A stretch of DNA of 64,000 nt from contig JAWKSZ010000007.1 in the NCBI GenBank assembly GCA_041402045.1, positions 98,078 through 162,077 of the forward strand, read 5' to 3'. Position 1 is the first letter of the stretch, and each line of letters opens with the position of its first letter. Shown here piece after piece: positions 17,783-27,422 of this stretch. The notes under the pieces were generated by a model. The model saw nothing but the letters and a program-made list of their open reading frames with translations, made no database searches and was not told where the DNA came from. Made by a program: the position numbers and the translations under genes. The DNA is from JAGQRJ01 sp041402045. GTDB taxonomy: Bacteria > Planctomycetota > J058.

Positions 17783-19990
17783 ATGAGCGCAGAGACCCCC
17801 GACGTCCAGCACCGCGGCGAGCTGAGCGACTACGCGCGATACCTGGCCGGCATGGACGCCTCCATGCGGCAGAAGGTGGCGCTGACCGCCGCGCACCTGT
17901 TGGGCGAGGGCCGGGTGGCCGACATGGGCATGGGCTCCGGCGCGGGCAGCGCGGCCCTGGCCGGGCTCTACCCGCGGCTGGAGGTCACCGGCGTCGACCT
18001 CAGCCCGACCATGGTCGCCCTGGCCCAGGAGCGCTTCGGCGAGCGGCCGAACCTCCAGTTCCGCGAGGGGGACATCGCCCAGCCCTGCTTCCCCCCCGAG
18101 AGCCTGGCCGGGATCTTCGACAGCTCGGTCCTGCACCACGTGACCAGCTTCGGCGCCTACGACCGTGTCGCCGCCGCGCGCTGCCTGGCGGCGCAGGTGC
18201 CTCAGCTCGCCGTGGGCGGCTCCCTGATCGTGCGCGACTTCCTCGACCCCGGCCCCGGCGAGGTCCTGCTCGACCTGCCCACGACCGACGGCGACGCGAG
18301 CGACGACCCCGAGGCGTGCTCCAGCGCGGCGCTGCTCGAGCGCTTCGCCCGCGAGTTCCGCAGCCTGCGCCCGGAGGCCGAGCGCGGGTTTCCGCTCCAG
18401 ACCCTCGGTGAGCCCTGCCCCGGCTGGCGCCGCTACCGCCTGGCCCGGACCCACGCCGTCGAGTTCGTGCTGCGCAAGGACTACAAGGCCGACTGGGTCG
18501 CCGAGGTCATGGAGGAATACACCTACCTCGACCAGGACGGGTTCGAGGCGGTGTTCGCCCGGCTCGGGTTGCGGGTCCTGGCCTCGACCCCGCTGCGCAA
18601 CCCCTGGATCGTGGCCCACCGCTTCCGCGGCAAGTTCGTGCTGCGCGACCTCGAGGGTCAGCCGCTGGAGGACCCCGCCACCAACTACGTGATCGTGGGC
18701 GAGCGCGTGCCCCCGGGCCAGGGCGTGCGTCTGCGGGAGGCCGGTCCGGGCCAGGCCCCGGCGAGCTTCCTCGAGCTCGAGCACCACCGCCGTCAGGACG
18801 GCCCGGTCTACGACCTGGTCCGCCGCCCGCACCTGACCGTCGACCTGCTGCCCTGGTTCCGGGACGGGGCGGAGCTGTTCGTGCTCGCGCGCAAGAGCTA
18901 CCCGCGCCCGATCCTCACGGCCCCCAGCACCCCGGCCCTCGACGGGAGCCGGGTCGGCGGGGGCTACGTCACCGAGCCGCTCTCGGTGCTGCAGGAGGAC
19001 GCGCCCCTGGGCGCGACCGCCGAGCGCGCGCTGCGCGAGCGCGCGGGGATCGACCCCGAGGCGCTGCGCGGGTTCCGCCCCGGCTCGACCTACTACCCCT
19101 CTCCGGGCGGGATCCAAGAGGAGGTGCGCTCGCTCCTGGTCGAGGTCGAGCCGCTCTACCTCGCCCGCGCGGTGCCCGACGTGTCGGGCTTCAGCACCTC
19201 GGGCCAGGTGCGCGCCCTCGAGGCGCGTCAGGCCCTGCGCGCGGCCCAGGTCGGCGGGCTGCCCAACGCGCGGCTGGAGCTCAACGTCTACGAGCTCTTG
19301 CTGCAGGTCGGCGAGGACCCGGGGCCCTGGATCGGCGCCGCGGTGGAGCTGGACCGGGCCCCCGCGGTCGCGGTGCACACCCTGGCCGACCTCGCGCGGC
19401 GCCCCGCGCGGCGCCGCTTCCGCCCGGTGGGCCCCGAGGCCTCGACCGGGTTCCTGCGCCTGGCCCGCGCCCGCTTCGACGAGCTCGACGCCTCGGGCGA
19501 GACGGTGGCCAGCCGCGAGCTGGAGTACGTGGTCCCCGCCCGCGCGAGCACGAACACCGTGGCGGTCGCGCTCCTGCGTCGTCAGGGGGACGAGGTGCTC
19601 CTCGGCCTCGACGACGACGACCTCCCCGCGGCCCAGGCCTTCACTGGGAACAGCGAGCTGCTCGTGACCCCGGCCTGGCGCTTGCCCCCGGACGTCCCCA
19701 GCCTGACCCCGGCCAGCGCCTGGGTCGCCGAGCGCCTGGCGCGGGAATACGGGGTGCGCTGCCGGCGGATCGTGCCCCTCGGCGGGCGCTACCACCCCTC
19801 GCCGGGCGTGACCCCCGAGGTCGTGTTTCCCCTGGCGTGCGAGGTCGAGGGCGAGCTCGAGGCGGCGGAGCGCCCGCTGGTGTGGGTCTCCTTGCGCGAG
19901 GCCGTGCGCGAGCGGGGCCTGCTCCCGGACGGGCACCTGCGGGTGGTCTCCCTGCGCGCCGCCCACGCGCTGGGGTGCTGGCCCGCGTAG
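17783..19990 (+). CDS. SAM methyltransferase fused to two Nudix-like domains
   Basis: Protein of 735 residues. Residues 1-330 are a class I methyltransferase: motif I DMGMGSGAG (47-55), the acidic loop VDLS (71-74) and a post-motif strand around residue 110. The C-terminal 400 residues contain two related segments, each with a Nudix-fold look but decayed Nudix boxes (ALRERAGIDPEAL, and AERLAREYGV) and a shared YYPSPGG/YHPSPGV element followed by EEV or EVVF. The catalytic Glu pairs are largely gone, so these may be binding rather than hydrolysing domains. The substrate is unknown. ATG 17783 was chosen as the first start giving the methyltransferase; no strong ribosome binding site is seen. 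Confidence 0.75.
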   Translation: MSAETPDVQHRGELSDYARYLAGMDASMRQKVALTAAHLLGEGRVADMGMGSGAGSAALAGLYPRLEVTGVDLSPTMVALAQERFGERPNLQFREGDIAQPCFPPESLAGIFDSSVLHHVTSFGAYDRVAAARCLAAQVPQLAVGGSLIVRDFLDPGPGEVLLDLPTTDGDASDDPEACSSAALLERFAREFRSLRPEAERGFPLQTLGEPCPGWRRYRLARTHAVEFVLRKDYKADWVAEVMEEYTYLDQDGFEAVFARLGLRVLASTPLRNPWIVAHRFRGKFVLRDLEGQPLEDPATNYVIVGERVPPGQGVRLREAGPGQAPASFLELEHHRRQDGPVYDLVRRPHLTVDLLPWFRDGAELFVLARKSYPRPILTAPSTPALDGSRVGGGYVTEPLSVLQEDAPLGATAERALRERAGIDPEALRGFRPGSTYYPSPGGIQEEVRSLLVEVEPLYLARAVPDVSGFSTSGQVRALEARQALRAAQVGGLPNARLELNVYELLLQVGEDPGPWIGAAVELDRAPAVAVHTLADLARRPARRRFRPVGPEASTGFLRLARARFDELDASGETVASRELEYVVPARASTNTVAVALLRRQGDEVLLGLDDDDLPAAQAFTGNSELLVTPAWRLPPDVPSLTPASAWVAERLAREYGVRCRRIVPLGGRYHPSPGVTPEVVFPLACEVEGELEAAERPLVWVSLREAVRERGLLPDGHLRVVSLRAAHALGCWPA

Positions 19991-20005
19991 CGCGCCCTGC
20001 CCCGG

Positions 20006-20253
20006 CCCCTGCCCCTGCCCCTGCCCCTGCCCCTGCCCTCCAGGTCCGAGCGTACGCGGCGAGTACGGTTCTACCGCCAAGGACGCCAAGGTCGCCAAGG
20101 CTCCGCTGGTTCACACCGCGCCGAGGGTGAAGGCTTCGTCTTGCCGAGCTCGCGGCGCGAGGACGCTGACGCGGAGCCTCACTCCCCTCCTCCCGACCTC
20201 ACGGGACGAGGACGCGGACGCGGAGCCTTGGCGGCCTTGGCGTCCTTGGCGGT
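20006..20253. repeat. CCCCTG tract plus inverted family-2 repeat pair
   Basis: A CCCCTG hexamer is repeated about five times at 20006-20038. It is followed by a family-2 copy on the minus strand (20074-20107) and one on the plus strand (20220-20253), each with three CCTTGGCG units next to GCGGAG. The same three components occur at 8373-8773, so tract and repeats probably travel as a composite intergenic element. No coding sequence is seen between 19991 and 20307. Confidence 0.75.
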
Positions 20254-20307
20254 ACTCCCGTTTCGCCGGCGCGCCTCCGGCGCGCAGGCAGCGGGAGGCG
20301 AGAAGCG

Positions 20308-21342
20308 CTAGGGCTTGGCGGGCGCGACGTGCACGCGCTGACCGTAGTCGAGGACCGCCCAGCGCACGTCGGCGTCGAACTCGCGGTTGTAGCTCTTGAG
20401 GTGCCGGCGGAAGGTCGCGGGGTCGACCCCGGGGAACAGGGCCAGGCCCGCGTTCAGGGGCTGCATGAAGTTGTCGTAGTGCGTGGGGAGCACGAGCTGC
20501 GCCTGGGACTCTTGCACGATCGCGCGGGTGCGCACGCTCTTGAGCGGCTCGCCGTTGATCCCGTAGATCAACACGTCGGCGGTCAGCCCGCCGAGGTCAC
20601 CCTCTTCGAACTTGATCGTGGGGTGGAACCACACCGAGGTCCCGTTCTCGGAGCGCAGGTGGAAGCTCAGGGTCTCGTCGAGGCCGAACTGCCAGAACCA
20701 GAGCTTGCCCGCGCTCGGGGACACCTCGCCGGCGAAGGGCGGGTCCATGCCCAGGATCGGCACGTGCACGGCCTTGGCCGCGGTCACCGTGAAGGTCCCC
20801 AGCGTCACGCGCTCGCCGGGAGCGATCGGGTGGGTCTGGGCGGCGGGGACGCCGCGGGACTGGGCCAGGTTGCAGGTCGAGGTCGAGCCGTAGACCTGCG
20901 CTCCGGTGCGGGTCGCGATCGCGGGCACGTCCAGGGCGTGGTCGTGGTGGGAGTGGTTCACCAGGATGTAGTCGGCGCGGGCGATCCAGGGGTCGACGAC
21001 CTTGGGGTCGGACGCGAGGGGCAGGAGCAGCTCCGAGGGCCGCGGCCGGGTGAGGGTCGGGTCGAGCAGGATCGTGGTCGTGCCGTCGCTGATCTCGTAG
21101 CCCGAGATCCCCAGCCAGCGGATCCAGAGGCCCTGGTCGGCCTGGGCCTGCTGGGGGCCTAGGGCGTCCTCGGGGTCGATCGCGTAGGGCACGTGCCGGA
21201 AGTAGGTCTCGGCGACCACGGCCAGGACCCCGGGGGACAGCACGAGCAAGAGCACGAGCCCCAGCAGCAGCCGTCGCCAGCGGCGCTTCGGGCGGCCCGC
21301 GTTGTTCAGTTCCCAGGTGCTGCTGCGTCCCATGGCGCGCAT
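20308..21342 (-). CDS. Membrane-anchored MBL-fold hydrolase
   Basis: Protein of 344 residues from ATG 21342 (a second ATG lies 9 bases in). An N-terminal hydrophobic segment (LLLGLVLLLVLSPGVLAVV, near residues 25-43) is a signal anchor. The metallo-beta-lactamase zinc motif is NHSHHDHALD, and later His residues (AAKAVHVP, LPTHYDNF) could complete the site. The order resembles UlaG or N-acyl-phosphatidylethanolamine phospholipase D-like hydrolases, which act on phosphodiester or lactone bonds. It is transcribed away from the kinase gene; the gap holds both promoters. Confidence 0.85.
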   Translation of the reverse strand: MRAMGRSSTWELNNAGRPKRRWRRLLLGLVLLLVLSPGVLAVVAETYFRHVPYAIDPEDALGPQQAQADQGLWIRWLGISGYEISDGTTTILLDPTLTRPRPSELLLPLASDPKVVDPWIARADYILVNHSHHDHALDVPAIATRTGAQVYGSTSTCNLAQSRGVPAAQTHPIAPGERVTLGTFTVTAAKAVHVPILGMDPPFAGEVSPSAGKLWFWQFGLDETLSFHLRSENGTSVWFHPTIKFEEGDLGGLTADVLIYGINGEPLKSVRTRAIVQESQAQLVLPTHYDNFMQPLNAGLALFPGVDPATFRRHLKSYNREFDADVRWAVLDYGQRVHVAPAKP

Positions 21343-21824
21343 GGTAGCACCGGCGCGCGGGACCCCGCGACGGCGCGGGGACCTCCTGCGCAGGCGCGCG
21401 GGGCGGGGCCAGGACCCTGCGCTCAGCCCTCGGCGCAGTCGACGGGTGAGGGGTACACGCCTCCGCCCTCGCGGGGGTCGCGAGGGCGGAGGCTGGAGGG
21501 GAACGAACAAAGGAGTTCCCACCAAGAACAAAGGAGTGGAGAGAGAGAGAGAGAGAGAGAGAAGAGAAGTTGTCGCGAAGGCTCGTTGCCTTCGAGGGAC
21601 CTCCTTGCACTGTCCGTGCCCAAGCTCTCCCACGCGCGAGTCAAGGACTTAGAGGGGACTCTTGCTCGCGCTCCGGGGGGCTGAAAAGGGAATGAGGTTC
21701 AACGGGGGCTTTGGTTCACTTGGGCGTCAGCGGCTGAGCCGGCGAGAGCGGGTCCCGCGCGCCGGGTCCGGAACCCTGCCCCGCCCAGGTTGCTCGAGCC
21801 CAAACTTCCGTCCAAGATAGGGTT
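21343..21824. other. Divergent promoter region with simple repeats
   Basis: No gene is supported in this 480-base gap. It contains a (GA)12 microsatellite (21539-21562) and a 12-base direct repeat GAACAAAGGAGT at 21505-21516 and 21526-21537. The composition is clearly lower in GC around 21500-21700 than in the flanking genes. It should include the promoters of the MBL hydrolase (minus) and the kinase (plus). Confidence 0.6.
21539..21562 (+). repeat. (GA)12 dinucleotide microsatellite
   Basis: Twelve uninterrupted GA units, extended by AGAGAAG. Such runs are uncommon in bacteria and slip easily. It lies about 260 bases upstream of the kinase start and about 200 bases upstream of the MBL hydrolase start, where a length change could alter promoter spacing. 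Confidence 0.9.
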
Positions 21825-24436
21825 GTGAGTAAGCAAGAGGTCGACATCGAGCCCGGCCACGCCGTCGAGTTGACCAGCCTGCGTACTCGCCGCGTGACCC
21901 AGTGCGTGGTCGGCCGGACGCTCGCAGTCGGAGGCACGGCGAAGGTGTTCGACGGCCACCTCGCCGACGGCCAGCGGGTGGTCCTCAAAGCCCAGCGCTT
22001 CCGCGGTCGCCCCGACCCCGCGTTCGAGCTCGAGATCGAGCTGTTTCGCAAGCTGTTCCACCGCAACATCGTGCACTGCGTGGGCGAGGGGCGAATCGGC
22101 CCCTACCGCTTGATCGGCTTCCGCCGGGCCTACACCAACCCGCAGGTGCTGCTCTCCCGTGAAGGCTTGAGCCCGCAGAAGCACCGGGACAAGAGCGCTC
22201 GCTACACCAAGCTCCCCCTCGACACCGCCCTCGACCTGAGCTACGAGCTCTACAACGGCTTGGCCTACCTCGAGAAGCTCGGGTTCGTGCACCACGACGT
22301 GAAGCCCGGCAACGTGCTCGTCGACGTGGCCCCCCGCGATCGCCGCCTGGGCCCGGAGGAGGTCGTGCGCGCGGTCGCCCTGCGTCGCTACCGCGCGGTG
22401 CTGATCGACTTCGGCGCGACCCGCAGCCGGACCTACCTCCGCGCCTGGAACCGGGGCGAGGCTCCCTCCGGGTTGACCCCGCAGATCACGCCGGTCTTCG
22501 CGCCGCCGGAGGCGCTGGTCGAGAGCCGCCAGAGCGACGGCAAGCTGCGGGTCGTGTTCCACCCCAGCCTCGACGGCTACGCCGCGGCGCTCATGACCTA
22601 CTCGCTGCTGACTGGTCACTCGCCCTACAGCCACCTCCAGGCGGACATCGACCTCAACGACCTGGAGACGGTGATCGGGCTCAAGTCGGCGGAGCGCCGG
22701 GGCGAGATCCTCCCGATCTCCGGCGACGTGCTGCGGCGCGTGATCTACGAGGACACGAAGTTCCTCAGCGGCTCACGCCAGGACTTCGACCAGTCGATCG
22801 AGGCGTTCCTGCTCCAACGCCTGGCCCCCGACCCGGACGATCGCGGGACCGCCCTCGACATGAAGCTCGAGTTCGAGCGCCTGGCGCGGATCTCTCAGAA
22901 CCGCGGCGCCAGCTCCTACAACACCACGCGTCGGGGCTCCAAGATCTACCTCCCCTTCGCCCAGGGCCTGGTCGAGGTCGGGGGGCGTCACGAGCACCCG
23001 CTGCTGCGCGCCGCCGAGACGCTGCGCGAGGAGCACGCCGCCGCCGCGGCGCCCGAACCCGAGGCTCCGGCCCCTGCTGAGCCCGCGCAGGAGCCGCCCA
23101 CGTCCGCGGCGGCCTCGCCCCCGTCGTCGAGCGCCGAGGACTGGCTCGAGGGCGCGAGCTCGGGCACGCCGTCGAGCCGCGCCGTCCCCGACACCGACCG
23201 AGCCTCTCCGAGAGCGGCCTCGACTGGCTGGAGAACGCCACCCCGCCCCAGCCGCAGCACACGGTCCCGCCTTCGCGCCGGCCCCCGCCTCCCCGCCCCG
23301 CGACCGGTCGCCTGCGTCGCTCGGGCTCGTCGAGCGGGGCCCACCCCTCCGTCGGCTCGTCGAGCGGGGCTCACCGCCAGGTGCCTCCGCCGCCGATCAG
23401 CGAGCGCCGGCCGCGCCAGAGCTCCAGCGGATCGCACCCCGCGATCGGCTCGTCGAGCGGGGCCCACCGCCCGGTGCCTCCGCCGCCGATCAGCGAGCGC
23501 CGGCCGCGCCAGAGCTCGAGCGGGTCGCACCCCGCGGTCGGCAAGCGCAAGGGCACGAGCGGACCGCGCAAGGCCGCGTCGCGGCCCCTCGGCCAGAGCT
23601 CGAGCGGGTCGCACCCCGCGCTGCGTGGCTCCGAGGGCGGGCGTCGCCCCGGCGGACGCGTGGGCAAGCGCCGCAGCTCGCAACCCGGTCTCGGGCGCGA
23701 GTCCCACACCACCGCGGGGCCTCCCAGCCGCGTCGCCGATCCCCACCGCCGCGGTCCCGAGGGCAGCGGCGAGAGCGAGAGCGTGGGGTGCCTGGTCTCG
23801 GGGGTCCTCGGGAACCCGGTGGTCCTCGACCGCTCCCAGCCCATGGTGGTCGGGCGCGCCTCGAGCGCCGAGATCCAGATCAAGAGCGACCTGATCTCGC
23901 GCGCGCACGCCAAGATCACCTGGGTCGGGGCGGGCTTCCAGGTCGAGGACCTCGGCAGCCTGAACGGGACCTTCCTCAACGGGTTCCGCTTGCGCACACC
24001 CTGCCTGCTGCACGCGGGGGACCGCCTGAGCTTCGGCGGGTTCGAGGTCGTGGTGCACCTGCTCGAGGGCGACGTGCAGGTCGAGATCCGCGACGGCGCG
24101 ATCAAGGTCTTCGTGGACGGCGTCGACCTGCTGGACGTGGCCCCGGTGGGCTTCGGCGGCGACCTCGGTCAGTTGACCCTGAACGACGTGGTCGACGTCG
24201 TGTCCTGGAAGGGCCACAGCGGGAAGCTGGTCGTGACCGACGAGCACGCCCACAGCGGGCACCTCTACTTCGCCGACGGCAAGATCGCCCACGCGGCGCT
24301 CGGCAAGTGGAACGGGCGCGACGCCGCGCGCCAGCTCATGCGCGTGAAGAAGGGCCGCTTCACCTTCACCTGCGAGCCCTTCCCTGGGCCGCGCACGATC
24401 GCCGAGAGCCACGAGACCTTGCTCAAGGACCTCTGA
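21825..24436 (+). CDS. Ser/Thr kinase-FHA-PATAN (DUF4388) signalling protein, frameshifted
   Basis: Residues 1-380 are a protein kinase: Gly loop VGGTAKVFDG, Lys in VVLKAQRF, catalytic HHDVKPGNVLVD (His in place of Arg in HRD), metal-binding DFG in LIDFGATRS, and APPEAL in place of APE. A low-complexity Ser/Pro linker with a 93-bp tandem repeat follows. The C-terminal part has an FHA domain (MVVGRASSAEIQIKSDLISR, then LEDLGSLNGTFLNG-like VEDLGSLNGTFLNG), which binds phosphothreonine, and a PATAN/DUF4388 domain (LTLNDVVDVVSWKGHSGKL, then GHLYFADGKIAHA). The frame breaks near 23195-23207, where coding continues as LSESGLDWLENATPPQPQ in another frame. I treat this as one gene with an indel. The GTG start at 21825 is the first in frame. 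It could instead be two genes. Confidence 0.8.
23354..23539 (+). repeat. 93-bp tandem repeat in the kinase linker
   Basis: Two near-identical 93-base units (23354-23446, 23447-23539) encode a linker rich in Ser, Gly, His and Pro, with VPPPPISERRPRQSSSGSH in each. Partial units flank them (SSSGAHPSVG before, GQSSSGSHPAL after). As 93 is a multiple of three, copy-number change would alter linker length without breaking the frame. Confidence 0.85.
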
Positions 24437-24494
24437 GCGGGGCCGCGCTCGGCGGACCCGTGGCAGAATGCCGCCAACCCCTGAAGAGGCTGGC

Positions 24495-26922
24495 ATGCCC
24501 CGCACCCCAGAGCCCGAGGGAGCTGCGCTCCGCGCCTCGACGCGCGGGCTGGCGCTGACGCTGCTCTGCGCGGTCGCGGCGCTGGGCCAGGAGGCGCGAC
24601 CCCTCGACGCCTGGTCGCGCCGGCCGCCGACGCGGGGCTCCCGCGGCTTGCCCTACCCCGTCGACGCCCCGCGCCCGGGGGTGGACGGGTTCGACGAGGC
24701 CGAGGTGCGGGCGCGGAGCGCGGAGGACCCCCAGGCGCTGATCCGCAGCCTGCGCGCGGCGCTGCGCGACCCCGAGCGCAACGGCGACGTGCGCTTCGAG
24801 CCCGGGGCCCCCACCTGGCTCGGCGCGCGGGAGCACGCGCGGCGGACCTTGGCGCGGCTGGCGCGGGTCACCGGGCTGACCCCCGACGACGCGCAGCCCC
24901 GCGCGCTGCTCGCCCGCGGCGACTCCGCGGCCCTCGAGGCGCTGGTCCTGGGCTACCCCGACAGCCCGCGGGTCGAGCCCGCGCTGCGCCTGCTGGCGGA
25001 GCGCGCCTGCGAGGCGGGCGACCTGCCCGGCGCGGAGCTGCTCTGGCGCGACGCCGGGCTGGCCCGATCCCCGGCGGCGCGCGCCCTCTGCGACCGCGGC
25101 CGCAGCGCGCTGGCGCTGCCCACGCAGCGCCTCGAGCTCGCCTGGGCCCACCCCTTCCGCCGCGCCCAGGACGCGCCGACTGCGGTGTGCCTCGCCGAGC
25201 ACCGGGCCCTGGTCAGCCGCGAGCGGCTGCAGGCCTTCGAGCGCGAGGGGGGGCGCCTGACCTGGGAGCGACGCCTGCCGCCGGGGCTCCTGAGCCCGGG
25301 GCCGCACACCGTGCTCCACGCCAGCGGCGCGACCCTGACCTGGCTCGACCTGCAGACCGGGCGCGTCCTGGGCAGCGCCCTGGCCGGGCAAGGGCGCTGC
25401 GAAGTGCGGGCCCTCAGCCCGCGGCCCGACGGCTGGAGCGCCCTCGTGTTCCGCGACGGGTTCTACGAGCTGCTGGGGATCGACGCCGGGGGCGGGCTCA
25501 CCTACCGCACTCCGCTGTGGCCCGGGGACCCGCGGGCGGCGCGCTCGCGGATCGCCGAGGCCCTGGGGCGCGCCCGGCCGCAGCTCCAGGTCCAGGCCAC
25601 CGGCGACGGGCAGCTCGCGCTCGCGGGCCCGGCGCTGTTCCTCAGCGCCGAAGGGTTCGTGGCGCGCGCCCACCCCCGGACCGGCGAGCTGGTGTGGGTC
25701 CGCGACCGCTCCTTCGGCGCGCCCTTGCACCCGAACTACGCGCACCCGGTGCAGGTCGCGACCGACGGCCGCGACCTGTGGGCCTCGACCGCGCTGAACC
25801 TGCTCCAGCACCTCGACCCCCGGGACGGGGCGAGCCGCGCGCTCCCGGAGCCCGCTCCGGACCTGATCCTCGCCTGCCGGCCCCTGATCACCGGGGCGGT
25901 GGAGGGCGAGCGCCTGCAGGTCACCGGCCCCGAGGGGCGTCCGCTCGCCCGCTTGAGCCTCGACGCCCTGGTCGGTCCCGGTCAGCTCTGCGGGCGGCTG
26001 CTGGTGCTCCCCGCGGTGGACGGCGTGACCTGGGTCGACTGGGTGCGGGGCGGCAGCGGACGACTGGCGCTGCCCGGGATCTACCCGCGCTCGGTGCGCG
26101 TCGACGCCTCGGGGGAGGTGCTGGTCGCCGGGCTCGGCGGCGTGGCGTGCCTGCGGCCGGTGGCCGAGGACGCGCCGGCGCCCCCGCAGCCCCGAGCTGC
26201 CCGGGGAGCCGGGGGCGCAGGTGGCCGCGCTCGACGCCCAGGACTGGCGCCTGCGCCAGGCCGCGTTCCAGGCGCTGCTGCGCGCGCCGGACGTCGACGC
26301 CGCGCTCTCCGCGGGGGAGGCCTCGAGCTACGAGGGCGCCGCCCACCGCGCGCTCTTGAGCGAGCTGCGCGCCGTGCGCCGCGCGTGGGAGGCCCTGGCC
26401 CCCGCGGCGTCCGAGGCGCTCAAGGACGCGCTGGCCTTCACCCCGCACCTCGCGCCGCGGGAGCTCCCGGACCTGGTCGACGCCCCCCGGCTCGAGGACC
26501 TGCGCACCGCCTGGCGCGCGCTGCCCCCGAGCCCCGCGCGCGACGAGCTCCTGGCCCGGGCGGTCGTCGCGAGCTCCGAGCTCCAGGCGCGGCTGCTCGG
26601 CGCCCTCGACGAGCACGCGCAGCGCCCGGGGCTGGCCCGCGCCGCCGCCGACCTGTGGGCGAACACCCTGCTCCTCGACCGCGGCGAGGCGGTGCGCGCG
26701 ACGGTGATCGAGGGCGCCTCGACGCGGGGGCTGGCCTTGCTCTACGGTGTGCTGCTCGAACGCAGCCCCCAGGAGCGCCACGCCTTGCACGCCGACCCCA
26801 ACCAGTGGAACGCGGCCTCGCACCTGGCCGAGCTGCACTTCGAGCAGCTCCCGCGCGCGGGGGACGCCGAGCGCCGGGCGCTGGAGCGCGTCCTCGAGCC
26901 GGAGGTCCCGGGTGGCCGCTGA
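24495..26922 (+). CDS. Secreted PQQ-like beta-propeller protein, frameshifted
   Basis: A signal peptide is visible (LALTLLCAVAALGQ). Residues 40-210 are helical and TPR-like; then come blades of a quinoprotein-like propeller (for example LTWLDLQTGRVLGSALAG and ARAHPRTGELVWVRD), a fold common in secreted planctomycete proteins and in the BamB family. The frame breaks near 26180-26215 in a C/G-rich run, and coding resumes in another frame (VAALDAQDWRLRQAAFQALL) to the stop at 26922. The last part is a HEAT-like helical domain. ATG 24495 was preferred over 24468 because it gives a compact signal peptide. The next gene overlaps its end by 11 bases. Confidence 0.75.
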
Positions 26923-27418
26923 AGCGGGCGGGCGCGCCGCCCGCGGCCTGGCCTTCGCGCTGGGCTGCGTCGTCCTCGGGGGCGGGATCCTCGCGGCCAA
27001 GCTCCTGAGCACCGCGCCGGAGGGCGGCCCCGCCGCCGACGAGGCGCGGGCGATCGCGACCCTGGCCGAGATCGGCAGCGCCCAGGTGCGCTTCCGCGCC
27101 GAGGACCTCGACGGCGACGCGCGCTACGACTACGGGACCCTCGACGAGCTCTGCCGCGCGGGGCTCGTGGGCGCGGACCTCGCCCAGGGCACGCGGGCGG
27201 GCTACGCCTTCACCTGCGCCCCGCACCCCCACACCCCCGAGTTCTGCTGGTGGGCGACGGCGCGCCCCGAGCGCGGCCCGGGGCGCGCGCTGGCGGTGAA
27301 CCAGCGCGGGGCGATCGTGGCCCGCGAGCTCCCCTTCCCCGTCGAGCCGCAGGCGGTGCTCCCCGCCGACGTGGCCCCGGTCGGCTCGGTCAGCGCCGCG
27401 GCCGTCGACTCCGAGTGA
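26912..27418 (+). CDS. Pseudopilin-like membrane-anchored protein
   Basis: Protein of 168 residues with an N-terminal hydrophobic helix (LAFALGCVVLGGGILAAKLL) and a soluble domain (EIGSAQVRFRAEDLDGDARY, then YGTLDEL) of the type seen in planctomycete type II secretion-like pseudopilins, including an Asp-rich loop that may bind calcium. No classical prepilin cleavage site (G-F-T-L-x-E) is present, so processing by a prepilin peptidase is doubtful. The GTG start at 26912 overlaps the propeller gene, and the next gene begins 4 bases after its stop, so the three genes are co-transcribed. The link to a secretion apparatus is inference only. Confidence 0.6.
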   Translation: MAAEAGGRAARGLAFALGCVVLGGGILAAKLLSTAPEGGPAADEARAIATLAEIGSAQVRFRAEDLDGDARYDYGTLDELCRAGLVGADLAQGTRAGYAFTCAPHPHTPEFCWWATARPERGPGRALAVNQRGAIVARELPFPVEPQAVLPADVAPVGSVSAAAVDSE

Positions 27419-27422
27419 GCCC

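Noticed and set aside
21343..21824. tRNA or small RNA in the intergenic gaps
   Set aside because: No cloverleaf, T-loop or conserved RNA motif could be recognised in this or the other gaps.
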